A stretch of DNA of 20,083 bases from DAOTTY01 sp964451095 (GTDB lineage Bacteria > Chloroflexota > Anaerolineae > Aggregatilineales > Phototrophicaceae): the NCBI GenBank assembly GCA_964451095.1, contig CAYVGI010000089.1, positions 1-20,083 on the forward strand, read 5' to 3'. This document shows, piece by piece, positions 7,124 through 16,142 of this stretch. The notes beneath the pieces were generated by a model. It saw only the letters and a program-made list of their open reading frames with translations, ran no database searches and had not been told where the DNA came from. The position numbers and the translations under genes were made by a program. Numbering within the stretch: position 1 is the stretch's first letter; each line of letters begins with the position of its first letter.

Positions 7124-8235
7124 GGCTGTGGCGCATCCTCTACGCGCTGTTGTACATCTGGCACGCCAAGTACCCGATGTACCGCCGCTTCGAGTTCAAC
7201 CCCGCCTACACCTGGGAGCCAATCGCGCTGGTCAGTTGGCTGCCCGCGCCCCCGCCCATATTCGTGTTCTACCTCGTGGACGTGGTGTTTATGGTCGGGC
7301 TGTTCGCGCTGCTGCTGGGCTACCGCACCCGTGTTGCCACAGGGGTGGTGCTCGTCGCTGGCACGTTCGCCGATGTGTTCACGAACTCGTTCGGTAAAGT
7401 CGACCATGTGAACACGCTGCTTGCGTTCTACATCCCGCTGGTGATGCTGTTCTCGCGCTGGGGAGATACCTTCTCTGTTGATGCAGTGCGCCGCGCCCGC
7501 CGGGGCAAACCCCCCGCCTCCATCTACCGGAACGGATTTGAGTACAGTTGGGTGATTAAGTTCCTGCTGGTCCTGCTAGCCGCGTTATATCTCAGCGCCG
7601 GGCTGCTCAAGATCATGGGCACCACCCCGTGGCTGCTGCGTGAGAGCGTGGTGGCGAACATCATGCTGCGCAGCAACAACAACGTGATTCTGGGCGGTGG
7701 CACAAGTAGTCCGCTCGTTATCGCCCTCTGGAACGCCCCCTGGACGCACAATCTGCTGCGCTGGGGCACCATCGCCCTGGAACTGCTGTTCCCGTTGGCG
7801 CTGTTCCACCGCAACCTGCGCGGGCTGTTCCTCAGTGCGGCGGTGTTGTTCCACACAGCGATCTTCTTCCTGATGGGCGTTAGCTTCAGCCGCCAGTTGA
7901 TTATCTATTCCCTGTTTGTCAATCTGGTGGCGGTGTACCTATGGGTGGTGCCACGCCTGCGTGTAGGCAGGTGGCAGTGGGTGGTCTGGCTGCGCACCCA
8001 GGCAGTTAAACGCCCGCTCGCACTTATTGGCGTCGTAGCGCTGGTCTGGTTCACAGTGCCCGTCATGCAGCTTGCCCTGGAGATTGTGCAGCCGTTTACG
8101 CTGTTCCTGTTCACCGGGGTCGTGGGCTTGGTGGCGTTTGTGCGCGTGTTCATCACCACCGTGCAAGACGTAACCCGCGCCATCCGCGCACCCCTTACCA
8201 ACCGCCGCGCCAACGAGCCCAATGCCACCACCTAA
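7045..8235 (+). CDS. HTTM-domain (vitamin K-dependent carboxylase-like) integral membrane protein
   Basis: A 396-residue polytopic protein with about eight to ten hydrophobic segments. The order of features fits the HTTM family: an N-terminal amphipathic part with RHAAGRLGLWRILYA, a helix pair, then KVDHVNTLLAFYIPLVMLFSR, YLSAGLLKI, LELLFPLALFHRN and LFHTAIFFLMGVSFSRQ. HTTM is the membrane domain related to vitamin K-dependent gamma-glutamyl carboxylase; the bacterial members mostly have unknown substrates. Conserved His and Lys residues in the loops (DHVN, HTAIF) may be functional. The start has AGGTGA at 7036-7041. The gene overlaps the preceding one by 79 bases and the flippase gene by 14 bases. 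Its place in a glycan operon suggests modification of an envelope component, but the reaction is unknown. Confidence 0.8.
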   Translation: MALLRTLNRTLDNWFLSPERHAAGRLGLWRILYALLYIWHAKYPMYRRFEFNPAYTWEPIALVSWLPAPPPIFVFYLVDVVFMVGLFALLLGYRTRVATGVVLVAGTFADVFTNSFGKVDHVNTLLAFYIPLVMLFSRWGDTFSVDAVRRARRGKPPASIYRNGFEYSWVIKFLLVLLAALYLSAGLLKIMGTTPWLLRESVVANIMLRSNNNVILGGGTSSPLVIALWNAPWTHNLLRWGTIALELLFPLALFHRNLRGLFLSAAVLFHTAIFFLMGVSFSRQLIIYSLFVNLVAVYLWVVPRLRVGRWQWVVWLRTQAVKRPLALIGVVALVWFTVPVMQLALEIVQPFTLFLFTGVVGLVAFVRVFITTVQDVTRAIRAPLTNRRANEPNATT

Positions 8236-9721
8236 CGCGCCCAAGCGCGGCACTGTGACCAGCGGTGCCGCCGTGGCGTTAGTCGGCACCGCACTCAGCC
8301 GCATAGTCCGCCTGCTGGCAGAACTGCTGCTGGCGCGGTTTCTCGGTCCGGCAGGCTTTGGGCTATACGCCGCTAGCTGGACGGTGCTGCGCATTGCCGG
8401 GGTCACACTCGCCCCGCTGGGGCTGGACAACGGCGTCATCCACTTTGGCACCAAGTACCGTCACACCGACCCCCAACGCTTGCGAGCAGTGCTTATTGGC
8501 GCGGTGGGCGTCTCGCTCGCGCTCGGCACCGCGCTTGCCCTGCTGCTGATGCTCACCGCGCCCATGCTGGCAAACGGACTATTCCGCAACCCAACCCTAA
8601 CGCCTTACCTGCGCATAGCAGCGCTCGGCATCCCCCTGCTTGCCGGGCTGCGCGTCACGGCGGCGGCGGTGCGCGTCGCCAACCAGATCAACTACTCCGT
8701 ATTGGCAGAGGAAGTCGTACAGCCTGCCGTATTCCTGGTTTTTGTGATTGCGCTGCTGGCATGGGGTTTGGGCGCTGGTGCGGCGCTGGCAAGCACCGTG
8801 ATCTCCTACGGCGTCGGGCTGGCGGCGGGGCTAATCGCACTGCGAGTCGTGTTTCCGGCGGTGTTCGCGTCGCCTTATGCACTCCCGCCCCTGGACGGTG
8901 GTCTGCTGCGCTTTTCCGCGCTGACTGCGCCTATCACCACCATTAACCTGCTCAACATCTGGGTGGATCGGCTCATCATCGGCTACTACCTGCCGGAGTC
9001 GCAGGTGGGGGTCTACCAGGCAGTTGCGCAGATCTCCATCGTCTTCCTGATGATCCTCAATGCGTTTAATCTGTCCATCACGCCCGTGGTCGCTGCCCAC
9101 TACCACGCCAACAACATGACCAACCTGGGCGCACTCTACCGCACCCACACCCGCCGCGCACTCACGCTCAGCCTGCCATTGTTCCTACTGGTCGCGCTCA
9201 GCGGCGCAGAACTGATACGCGCCACCTACGGCGCAGCGTATGTCGTCGGCACACTGCCCATGGCGATCCTCGCCGTGGGGCACTTAGCGAACCTGGGCAC
9301 AGGCGCGGCAGGCAAAATCCTCATTATGACGGGCGACCAGCGCCGCATGGCACAGTTGGGCGTTACCGCACTTGCCGTCAACATCGTGCTCAGCGTGCTG
9401 CTCACGCCGCGCTACGGCATCACGGGTACAGCGGTCGCCACCAGCATCGCCGCGCTGGTAAGCCAGGGCTTGCTGCTGGTCGCGCTGTGGGCCCGCCACA
9501 AAATTTCCCCATTTGATGTACAATATGCAAAGGGCATCGGCGCTGCTGTCATAGCGGCAGTTGCACTTGCATTAGCGGGGCGTGCCGCGTTGCCGCTTTT
9601 CGCACAGGTCGGGATCAATATGCTAGTGGCGTTTGGCGTGTTCGCCGGGGCGCTGCTGCTGCTGGGCATTTCGGCAGACGACCGTGCACTACTGGCAAAG
9701 CTGCGCCCTCGCCGGGCATAA
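8222..9721 (+). CDS. Wzx-like oligosaccharide flippase (MOP superfamily)
   Basis: A 499-residue protein with about 12-14 hydrophobic segments, the usual size and topology of Wzx/RfbX-type polysaccharide transporters. The N-terminus contains the typical 'SRIVRLLAELLLARFLGPAGFGLYAAS' pattern (residues about 25-51), with GxxxFGLY near the end of the first helix. Later segments such as 'NIWVDRLIIGYYLPESQVGVYQAVAQIS' and 'ILAVGHLANLGTGAAGKILIMTGDQRRMA' are also characteristic. The predicted job is to flip lipid-linked glycan units across the cytoplasmic membrane. The start overlaps the HTTM gene by 14 bases. It precedes the polymerase/ligase gene by 40 bases, matching the classic Wzx-Wzy order. 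Confidence 0.88.
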   Translation: MPPPNAPKRGTVTSGAAVALVGTALSRIVRLLAELLLARFLGPAGFGLYAASWTVLRIAGVTLAPLGLDNGVIHFGTKYRHTDPQRLRAVLIGAVGVSLALGTALALLLMLTAPMLANGLFRNPTLTPYLRIAALGIPLLAGLRVTAAAVRVANQINYSVLAEEVVQPAVFLVFVIALLAWGLGAGAALASTVISYGVGLAAGLIALRVVFPAVFASPYALPPLDGGLLRFSALTAPITTINLLNIWVDRLIIGYYLPESQVGVYQAVAQISIVFLMILNAFNLSITPVVAAHYHANNMTNLGALYRTHTRRALTLSLPLFLLVALSGAELIRATYGAAYVVGTLPMAILAVGHLANLGTGAAGKILIMTGDQRRMAQLGVTALAVNIVLSVLLTPRYGITGTAVATSIAALVSQGLLLVALWARHKISPFDVQYAKGIGAAVIAAVALALAGRAALPLFAQVGINMLVAFGVFAGALLLLGISADDRALLAKLRPRRA

Positions 9722-9761
9722 CGCGCCCATCCAACTGCAAAAAATACAGTGAGAGGGTGCC

Positions 9762-11183
9762 ATGCGCGTCGCCTCCCCATCCCAAACTACGCAAACCACG
9801 TTCACGTTGCCGTTTGTGCACACCTCATTCGAGGACAATCTCGGTTTTTACTTCATGTTGTACCCGCTGTGGTGGGTGCTGGGCGTGGAACAGTTCCTGT
9901 TCCCTATGCTGCTGGGCTACGAGACACTGCGGCTGGTGTACGAGAAGCGATTGGACTTCCGCTGGCGACACCCGCTGCTGATTGTGCTCGGGCTGCAAAT
10001 CCTGTGGTGGATGACACCCGCCCTGACCGTGCGCCCGCTCAAGCCGACGTTTTTTATGAACCTCACCTTCGCGGGCACGGCGTTCCTGTGCGTATTTCTC
10101 GTCTACAACCGCGTAACGACCCGCGAGAGTTGGATGAAGGTGCTGCGGGCGCTCAATTGGCTGGCGGTGTGGCTGGCACTCGGCGCAGTGCTCTACCTCA
10201 GCGGGCTGTGGCAGGGGCAGCTCACATCGGCGGTGGGGCAGGTCATCCCGCAGGCAGCACAGGAGGACTCGGTTTTCTACGAGGAGATTTCCACCCGCTT
10301 CCTGGGCGAGCCAATCCCGGCACGCGAGGGCTTTCTGTCCCATCGGGTGCGCAGCTTCGCCATGCACTTCAGCAGCTTTGCCATGTCCACCGTGATTCTG
10401 ATTCCGGTAGCGTTGTGGTACGCCACGCGGCTGCGCGGCGGGTGGCGCTGGGCACAGTTCGCCGTGGTGGGGGCGCTGCTGGCGGGGCTAATCTACTCGC
10501 AAAGCCGCATGTCCTACATCACCGTGTTTCTGGCGCTCGTGCTCTACGGCTTCGTAAGCTGGTTTGGGTGGCGGCGGCTGTGGCAGCTTGCGCTTGCCGG
10601 TGTTGGGGGGGTCGTGTTGGTGTTCGTCGGGCTGCTAGTCAGCGGCATGACGCCCGCCGAAGTGATTAACCTGCCCGTGCGCCTGTTCACGGAAGTGCGC
10701 CCCGGCAGCTTCAACACGCGCACCCTCATCTACATCCGCTCCATCCAGGAACTGCCGCAGCACCCGATCACGGGTTGGGGGCAGCCGATGCAAATGGGCG
10801 GCTGGGGCGAACAGTACTCGCTGGGCACACACAGTTCCTACCTCAATGCGCTGTTCCAGCACGGGGCGGTCGGGCTGATGATTGACGGGGCGTGGCGTGT
10901 GCTGATGTGGGGCATTGTGGTGCGGGCGCTGCTGCTCGACCGTGCCCGAAGCGGGTTGCTGCGCACGTTCATAGTGATGGCAGCGGCGGCGCTGCTGGCG
11001 TTCCAACTGCGCGAGATCACCGACCACTGGATGTGGGACTACACCCGTGTGAGCACCTATTGGCTTTTCCTGGCGCTCATCTTCGGTGCATATCAACTGC
11101 TGTTGGCAGGCGACGACGAACAAGAAGCGGCAGCAGACGCCATCACAACCGACGAAGAACAACCGGAACCCCACACCGCATGA
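9762..11183 (+). CDS. O-antigen ligase/polymerase family membrane protein (Wzy/WaaL-like)
   Basis: A 473-residue protein with about 11-12 membrane segments. The large loop before the last helices carries 'PITGWG.....GGWGEQYSLGTHSSYLNALFQHGAVGL', the conserved Wzy_C/WaaL feature with His357 in GTHSSYL. Upstream, 'LIYSQSRMSYITVFLALVLYG' is the usual SxSR motif region. These enzymes polymerise or transfer lipid-linked glycans on the outer face of the membrane. Whether this one is a polymerase or a ligase cannot be decided from sequence. GAGAGG at 9751-9756 lies five bases before the ATG and supports the start. The stop codon overlaps the ATG of the next gene (ATGA). Confidence 0.87.
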   Translation: MRVASPSQTTQTTFTLPFVHTSFEDNLGFYFMLYPLWWVLGVEQFLFPMLLGYETLRLVYEKRLDFRWRHPLLIVLGLQILWWMTPALTVRPLKPTFFMNLTFAGTAFLCVFLVYNRVTTRESWMKVLRALNWLAVWLALGAVLYLSGLWQGQLTSAVGQVIPQAAQEDSVFYEEISTRFLGEPIPAREGFLSHRVRSFAMHFSSFAMSTVILIPVALWYATRLRGGWRWAQFAVVGALLAGLIYSQSRMSYITVFLALVLYGFVSWFGWRRLWQLALAGVGGVVLVFVGLLVSGMTPAEVINLPVRLFTEVRPGSFNTRTLIYIRSIQELPQHPITGWGQPMQMGGWGEQYSLGTHSSYLNALFQHGAVGLMIDGAWRVLMWGIVVRALLLDRARSGLLRTFIVMAAAALLAFQLREITDHWMWDYTRVSTYWLFLALIFGAYQLLLAGDDEQEAAADAITTDEEQPEPHTA

Positions 11184-12385
11184 CGCCGCCCAAAACCGTG
11201 CTCTACCTCTCTGCCGCGCCGCGTGTGTCTACCCGCCCGGACGCCGAACTCGGCTCCCCGCGCACGCATGTGCTGGGTGTCATCGGCGCACTAGAAGGGC
11301 TGGGCTGGCACGTGCAGCGCTACATCGTCGGTGACCGGGTGCCTGCATCGTGGCGGGGTAGTGGCTCGCAAACGCGCCTGCGTCGCAGTGTGCTCACCAA
11401 GCTCGCCGCCGACGGCGTGCGACTGACGTTAGGTACGCTCAATGCGGTGTGGGCATGGCAACAACACGGCAGTGCCCCCACGTTTGTGTACGAACGCGCC
11501 GCCGTGATGAGCGCCCTGGGCTGGTTGTTCCGGTGGCGCGGTGTGCCCTGGATACTGGAAACCAACGGCTTGCTCTACGTGGAGGCGAAAATTGAGCGCG
11601 GCACGATTGTGCTAGGGGAGCTAGCACGCTGGCTGGAGTTCCGTGCTTACCATGCGTGCAATCTTGTGGTGTGCCCTTCACAAACGCTCAAAGACCTCAT
11701 TGTCGAACAGGCAGGCGTCCCCGCAGCAAAAGTCTACGTGATGACCAACGCCGTCGATACGCACCTGTTCGACCCCGCCACACAACCACCGCGCCGCCTT
11801 TTCCCGCAGGACACGTTTATCGTCGGGTTTGTGGGCACTGCCTACCGCTGGCAGGGGCTAGATTTGCTGCTGGATGCGGTCGCCGCGCTGCGCGACGAAG
11901 GGCGAGACATTGCTGTGACTGTCGTCGGCGGCGGCGAACAGGTGGATGCGCTGCAAGCACGCTATGCCGCTGACGAATGGGTGTGCTTTGTTGGGGTAGT
12001 GCCGCTGTCGGAAGTGCCCTCCTACATCGCCGGGATAGATGCGGGCTACAGCGGGCAGGTTATGATGGCAACGGGCAACATGTACCACTCACCACTCAAA
12101 TTATACGAGTACACCGCTATGGGCGTGCCCGTCATCGCGTCGGACTATCCTGACGCACGGCGCATCACCCAGGGCGGCACACTGGGCTATCTGTTCACGC
12201 CAGATGACCCACACAGCTTGCGCACCGCGCTGCACCATGCCATGGACGCGCTGCCCCACCGCCCGCAGCACCAGCAGCAGCTACGCGACATTGCCCTGAA
12301 CAACAACTGGCAGGCGCGGGTGCAGGCGCTGCTCGCTCACATGCAGCAGGCGGGCATTTTACACACGGAGGCAACCCCCACATGA
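11180..12385 (+). CDS. GT4-family glycosyltransferase
   Basis: About 401 residues from the ATG at 11180, which overlaps the previous stop as ATGA. A longer in-frame reading from 10892 is rejected because it lies inside the polymerase gene and encodes an Arg/His-rich shadow. The protein has a GT-B layout: an N-terminal acceptor half starting TVLYLSAAPRVS with a Glu/His-rich first loop, and a C-terminal donor half from about residue 210 (IVGFVGTAYRWQGLDLLLDAVAAL). The donor-binding signature is 'HSPLKLYEYTAMGVPVIASDYPD' (residues about 304-326). It would add a sugar from a nucleotide donor to the lipid-linked repeat unit in the cytoplasm. The sugar cannot be told from sequence. Confidence 0.85.
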   Translation: MTPPKTVLYLSAAPRVSTRPDAELGSPRTHVLGVIGALEGLGWHVQRYIVGDRVPASWRGSGSQTRLRRSVLTKLAADGVRLTLGTLNAVWAWQQHGSAPTFVYERAAVMSALGWLFRWRGVPWILETNGLLYVEAKIERGTIVLGELARWLEFRAYHACNLVVCPSQTLKDLIVEQAGVPAAKVYVMTNAVDTHLFDPATQPPRRLFPQDTFIVGFVGTAYRWQGLDLLLDAVAALRDEGRDIAVTVVGGGEQVDALQARYAADEWVCFVGVVPLSEVPSYIAGIDAGYSGQVMMATGNMYHSPLKLYEYTAMGVPVIASDYPDARRITQGGTLGYLFTPDDPHSLRTALHHAMDALPHRPQHQQQLRDIALNNNWQARVQALLAHMQQAGILHTEATPT

Positions 12386-13293
12386 CGATGCCAAACTTCC
12401 TGGTGATTGGCGCGGCGAAGGCAGGCACCACAGCACTCTACCACCAGCTTGCCCAACACCCAGATGTGTTCATGAGCACGCCCAAAGAGCCGCTGTTCTT
12501 CGCGCTGGACGGCACCAACACACACTTCCACGGTCCTGATGCTGACGCGGGCATCAACCGGGTGTCTGTCCGGCAGCTTGCCGCCTACGAGCGGCTTTTT
12601 AGCAGTGCGCGTGAGCACCGCGCCATCGGGGAGGCGTCCACCGGGTACCTGTACTACCCGCAGGCACCCCAGCGCATCCACCACCACATCCCAGATGCCA
12701 GGTTGGTCGCCGTGCTGCGCCACCCGGTAGACCGCGCCTTCAGCAGCTATTCCCACATGGTACGCGACGGCTACGAATCGCTCTCGTTCGAGGACGCGCT
12801 CAACGCCGAGCCGGAGCGCATCCGCGCCGGGTGGCAGCACCTGTGGCACTACACCGCTGCCGGGCGCTACAGCGAGCAAGTGCAGCGATATTTGCAACAT
12901 TTTGACCGTGCGCAGCTTGCCGTTTTTACCTACGACGAATACACTGAACAACCAGAGGCAGTGCTGCGGGCGATCTTCACACATTTAGGCATAAACGCCA
13001 ACTTCACCCCAGATGTCTCACTGCGGTACAACGTGAGCGGCACGCCCAAAGTGCCCGCACTCAACCGCCTAATCAACAAAAATAACCCGGTGAAGGCAAT
13101 GCTCAGACCGTTCATCCCCCGCAGCTTACGCCAACGCATGGTTGCCTCCGCAGCGCAGATGAACCGTGGCGCAACGCCCGTGCTCACGGCGCACACACGC
13201 CAACGGCTGCTAGAGCAGTTCCTACCGGAAATCGACCAACTAGAGCAGGTGTTGCAGCGCGACTTAGCCGCGTGGCGCACTGCCGCAGAGTAG
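12382..13293 (+). CDS. PAPS-dependent sulfotransferase
   Basis: A 303-residue cytosolic-type sulfotransferase. The 5'-phosphosulfate loop is FLVIGAAKAGTTALY (residues 6-20) with the conserved Lys13. The 3'-phosphate binding motif is VLRHPVDRAFSSYSH (111-125) with Arg113 and Ser121. The length and the rest of the fold (KEPLFFALDG, GEASTGYLYYPQAPQRI, LRYNVSG) match the heparan/NodH-like sulfotransferase family (Sulfotransfer_1/3). It would transfer sulfate from PAPS to a sugar hydroxyl, so the operon's product is probably sulfated. The start overlaps the previous stop as ATGA; the next gene begins 17 bases downstream. Confidence 0.9.
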   Translation: MTMPNFLVIGAAKAGTTALYHQLAQHPDVFMSTPKEPLFFALDGTNTHFHGPDADAGINRVSVRQLAAYERLFSSAREHRAIGEASTGYLYYPQAPQRIHHHIPDARLVAVLRHPVDRAFSSYSHMVRDGYESLSFEDALNAEPERIRAGWQHLWHYTAAGRYSEQVQRYLQHFDRAQLAVFTYDEYTEQPEAVLRAIFTHLGINANFTPDVSLRYNVSGTPKVPALNRLINKNNPVKAMLRPFIPRSLRQRMVASAAQMNRGATPVLTAHTRQRLLEQFLPEIDQLEQVLQRDLAAWRTAAE

Positions 13294-13310
13294 AACAGGC
13301 AAACCCCACC

Positions 13311-14147
13311 ATGAGTTCACTCCGCCAGCACATCCACGCCACCGCCGTTGACGTTATGGGCGTCCCCGTGCACAACATCCCCGTGCAAACCGTGCTAGAC
13401 GCCATCCAGCAGGCGACCGAACAGCGCCAGCGCCTCGTGCTCGCCTACGCTAACATCCACGCCATTAACCTGACCTTCAACCAACCAGACGTGCATCACT
13501 TTTTCAGCCGCTTTGCCGATATTGTGTTCTGCGATGGCTACGGCGTGATGCTGGGCGCGTGGTTGATGGGGCAGCGCCTCAGCTACCGCTTCACCCCGCC
13601 GGACTGGATTGACGACCTGTGTGCCCTGTGTGTGCAGCAAAACCTCAGCCTGTATCTGGTCGGCGCAGAGGACGGCGTGGCGGCAAGCGCAGCAGCGAAC
13701 CTCGAGCAGCGGTACCCGGCGCTGCAAGTCGCAGGCACGCACCACGGCTACTTCGACAAAGCACCAAACCACCCGCAAAACCGTGCCGTCGTCGATGAAA
13801 TCAACGCCGCCAACGCCGATATTCTCATCGTCGGCTTTGGGATGCCCGCCCAAGAGGTGTGGCTGCTCGACAACCACGCCGCACTAAACCCCACCGTGTT
13901 TATCCCCGTCGGTGCCATGCTCGATTACGTCGCCGGAGCACGTCGGCGCGGTCCTAAGCTGCTGACGGACAACGGGCTGGAGTGGCTCACACGCCTCATT
14001 GGGGAGCCGCGCCGCCTGTGGCGTCGGTACATCATTGGTATCCCCGTGTTTTTGGGGCGGGCACTGGCACACCGCACCAAAAAAAACGCAGCGCCGCCCG
14101 CCACCGTCATGCCACCGCGCCGCTCACCAGACCAGCATCTGCCATGA
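13311..14147 (+). CDS. WecG/TagA/CpsF family (GT26) glycosyltransferase
   Basis: 278 residues from the ATG at 13311; a GTG at 13272 would run into the sulfotransferase gene and adds nothing conserved. Family features in order: YANIHAINL (46-54), FCDGYGVMLGAWLMG (73-87) with the conserved Asp75, LYLVGAEDGVA (114-124), the Gly/Pro segment ILIVGFGMPAQEVW (171-184), VGAMLDYVAGARRRGPK (200-216) and LEWLTRLIGEPRRLWRRY (223-240). GT26 enzymes such as WecG and TagA transfer N-acetylmannosamine-type residues to lipid-linked GlcNAc, early in polymer assembly; other members use glucose or other sugars. The C-terminal basic tail (RRLWRRY onwards) is the membrane-association part in TagA. The stop overlaps the next ATG (ATGA). 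Confidence 0.92.
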   Translation: MSSLRQHIHATAVDVMGVPVHNIPVQTVLDAIQQATEQRQRLVLAYANIHAINLTFNQPDVHHFFSRFADIVFCDGYGVMLGAWLMGQRLSYRFTPPDWIDDLCALCVQQNLSLYLVGAEDGVAASAAANLEQRYPALQVAGTHHGYFDKAPNHPQNRAVVDEINAANADILIVGFGMPAQEVWLLDNHAALNPTVFIPVGAMLDYVAGARRRGPKLLTDNGLEWLTRLIGEPRRLWRRYIIGIPVFLGRALAHRTKKNAAPPATVMPPRRSPDQHLP

Positions 14148-16045
14148 AGCACCTTTCCCGCCGCAAGATCATCCTCGCCGTAGTGGGGGTGCTGCTGGCG
14201 CTCCTGCTGCTGAAAACCACAACCGTGAGCCTCGCCGCACTCGGCGCGTATAATGCCGCCCAGGGACTACAGGCGAACATGCAAAACGGCACCCCTGCCC
14301 AAATCGAAGCGTCCGCCGTGCGGACTGCCCGTGCCGCCACCCGCCTGAACAACGAAACCCGCCCGCTGCGCCCGGCAATCCGCTTGTTTGGGGCACGCGG
14401 CTGCACCGCCGCAGAACTCCTCGGCGCGGCAGATGCCGTGCTGCCCGTTGCCAGCGCGCTCGCCCCCCTGACCGACGAAATCCTGCTGTCCGCACAGACC
14501 GCCACTGCGGACAGCATTGATGTGACGGCGTTCCGCGCAGCGTGGGCAAATGCCGCCATCAACGCCAACGCCCTTGCCGCAGACCTGCGCACCGCCCGTG
14601 AGCGCACCGCCGCCTGCGATGGTGCCACCGGGCAGCTACTGGACGCAACCGAGGCAGCAGACGGGGGTCTGTTCGGCTTGTACCTGCTGGTAAGCGTGCC
14701 GTGGGACGAAGTATTGGCAGATTCTACCCGCTGGGTCGTCATCCTGAACAATTCCGATGAGCTGCGGGCAACGGGCGGCTTCACCACCGCCGCACTTGAT
14801 GTATCTGTAAAGGAGGGGGTGCTGCGCTGGGATGTGCTCAACAGCTACGCCATCGACAACCCGGAAACCGCGCCCTACCATCCGGACGCGCCGCTGCCCA
14901 TGTTCCGCTACATGGAGCCGATGAAGTGGTGGTTCCGCGACGCGAACTGGTCGCCGCATCACCCCCGTGCCGCCGATGTCGCACTGCGCCTCTACACACT
15001 AGACCGAGGCGTACAGCGCCCGGCGGGGCTGGTATCCGTCAACCTGACCGCAATCCAAACGCTAGCGGGCGACCTACCGCCCATCCAGGTCAGCGGGCAG
15101 TCCTTCACCGCCCAAAACGCCCTCACGCGCATCCGCGATGGCTGGGGCGGCGAGGCGGGTCTGCCGTCAGAGGCACCCCAGCGCAAGCAGTACCTGTTCA
15201 CCTTCGCCGCCGAACTGGGACAAGCACTGCTGTTCCAGCTCGACCCGGTGCAGCAGGCAAAGCTTGGCAACACGCTGGAAACCATGATTGTACAGCGGGA
15301 TGTCATCGTCTACAGTGAGCAACCCGCCCTTGCCGCGTTTATCGCTGAACTCAACGCAGACGGTCGCCTCATCGAACCCGCTGCACCGTCGGATTACCTG
15401 ATGGTGGTCGATACCAACCTGGGCTACAACAAAGTCACGCCATTCGTAGAGCGGCACTACCACTACACGGTCACGCTGGGCGATGAACCCACTGCCAACC
15501 TCACGCTGACGTACACGCACACACTGACGCAAGACTTCGCCTGCACACAGTTTAACCACATCCTCAACGACCCGAAGACCTACTACGACCGCATGAACGC
15601 CTGCTTTTGGAACTACGTGCGCGTGTTGGTGCCCCCCGGTGCCCAAATCGCCAACTATGATGTGTATGGCTACCCGGCGGAGTGGTTCACGCACACGCGC
15701 AAGCCCAGCCCTGCCAAAATCGACGCCATAGACGAGCCACCCTACCATGGTTTCGGCAGTATGCTTGTGGTGCCCACCGGGGACACACGCGATATTGCGT
15801 TTAACTACACCCTGCCCACAGATGTCGTCACGCAGGAGAGCGATACCCACCGCTACCGCCTGTACGTGCAAAAGCAGCCCGGTGCCGTGCGCCAACCGGA
15901 GATCAGCGTGCATGTGTGCCTGCCGGACGGTGCCACCTTCGTTGGCGCCATCCCCACCACAACCGCCTTTGATGACGGCTGCGCGTCCACGGGCGGCACG
16001 CTGCTCACCGATGCCACCGTCGAGGTTGTCTACCGCCTGCCATGA
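14144..16045 (+). CDS. DUF4012-domain membrane-anchored protein
   Basis: 633 residues from the ATG at 14144, translationally coupled to the GT26 gene by ATGA; an upstream extension to 13982 would lie inside that gene. Residues 1-7 are basic, 8-33 form one membrane helix, and the rest is predicted outside the cell. A helical Ala-rich part follows (about 35-190), then VVILNNSDELRATGGF (198-213), the signature of DUF4012 (LxNxxExRxTGGF), then a mostly beta region with two Cys near residues 466 and 486. DUF4012 proteins occur in Actinobacteria and Chloroflexota, often near glycosyltransferases, and have no established reaction. By position it could act on the exported glycan, for instance in attaching it to the envelope; that is inference. 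A 5-bp stem right after the stop (16045-16064) is too weak to call a terminator. Confidence 0.85.
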   Translation: MKHLSRRKIILAVVGVLLALLLLKTTTVSLAALGAYNAAQGLQANMQNGTPAQIEASAVRTARAATRLNNETRPLRPAIRLFGARGCTAAELLGAADAVLPVASALAPLTDEILLSAQTATADSIDVTAFRAAWANAAINANALAADLRTARERTAACDGATGQLLDATEAADGGLFGLYLLVSVPWDEVLADSTRWVVILNNSDELRATGGFTTAALDVSVKEGVLRWDVLNSYAIDNPETAPYHPDAPLPMFRYMEPMKWWFRDANWSPHHPRAADVALRLYTLDRGVQRPAGLVSVNLTAIQTLAGDLPPIQVSGQSFTAQNALTRIRDGWGGEAGLPSEAPQRKQYLFTFAAELGQALLFQLDPVQQAKLGNTLETMIVQRDVIVYSEQPALAAFIAELNADGRLIEPAAPSDYLMVVDTNLGYNKVTPFVERHYHYTVTLGDEPTANLTLTYTHTLTQDFACTQFNHILNDPKTYYDRMNACFWNYVRVLVPPGAQIANYDVYGYPAEWFTHTRKPSPAKIDAIDEPPYHGFGSMLVVPTGDTRDIAFNYTLPTDVVTQESDTHRYRLYVQKQPGAVRQPEISVHVCLPDGATFVGAIPTTTAFDDGCASTGGTLLTDATVEVVYRLP

Positions 16046-16142
16046 GCGTGCAGCAAAGCGCTCGTCTGCGTCAATTACCCAAGTTGCCCGAAACGCACTT
16101 GGCACAGGCGTGCCATTCAATGAATAATCGGTATGTATTGTG

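Noticed and set aside
9749..10669. 306-codon open frame overlapping the polymerase gene
   Set aside because: The other frame encodes a clear multi-pass Wzy/WaaL protein with its own ribosome binding site; this one is Arg/Ala/Gly-rich and has no membrane pattern.
10892..11179. N-terminal extension of the GT4 gene
   Set aside because: It lies within the polymerase gene and the GT-B fold begins just after the ATG at 11180, which overlaps the previous stop as ATGA.
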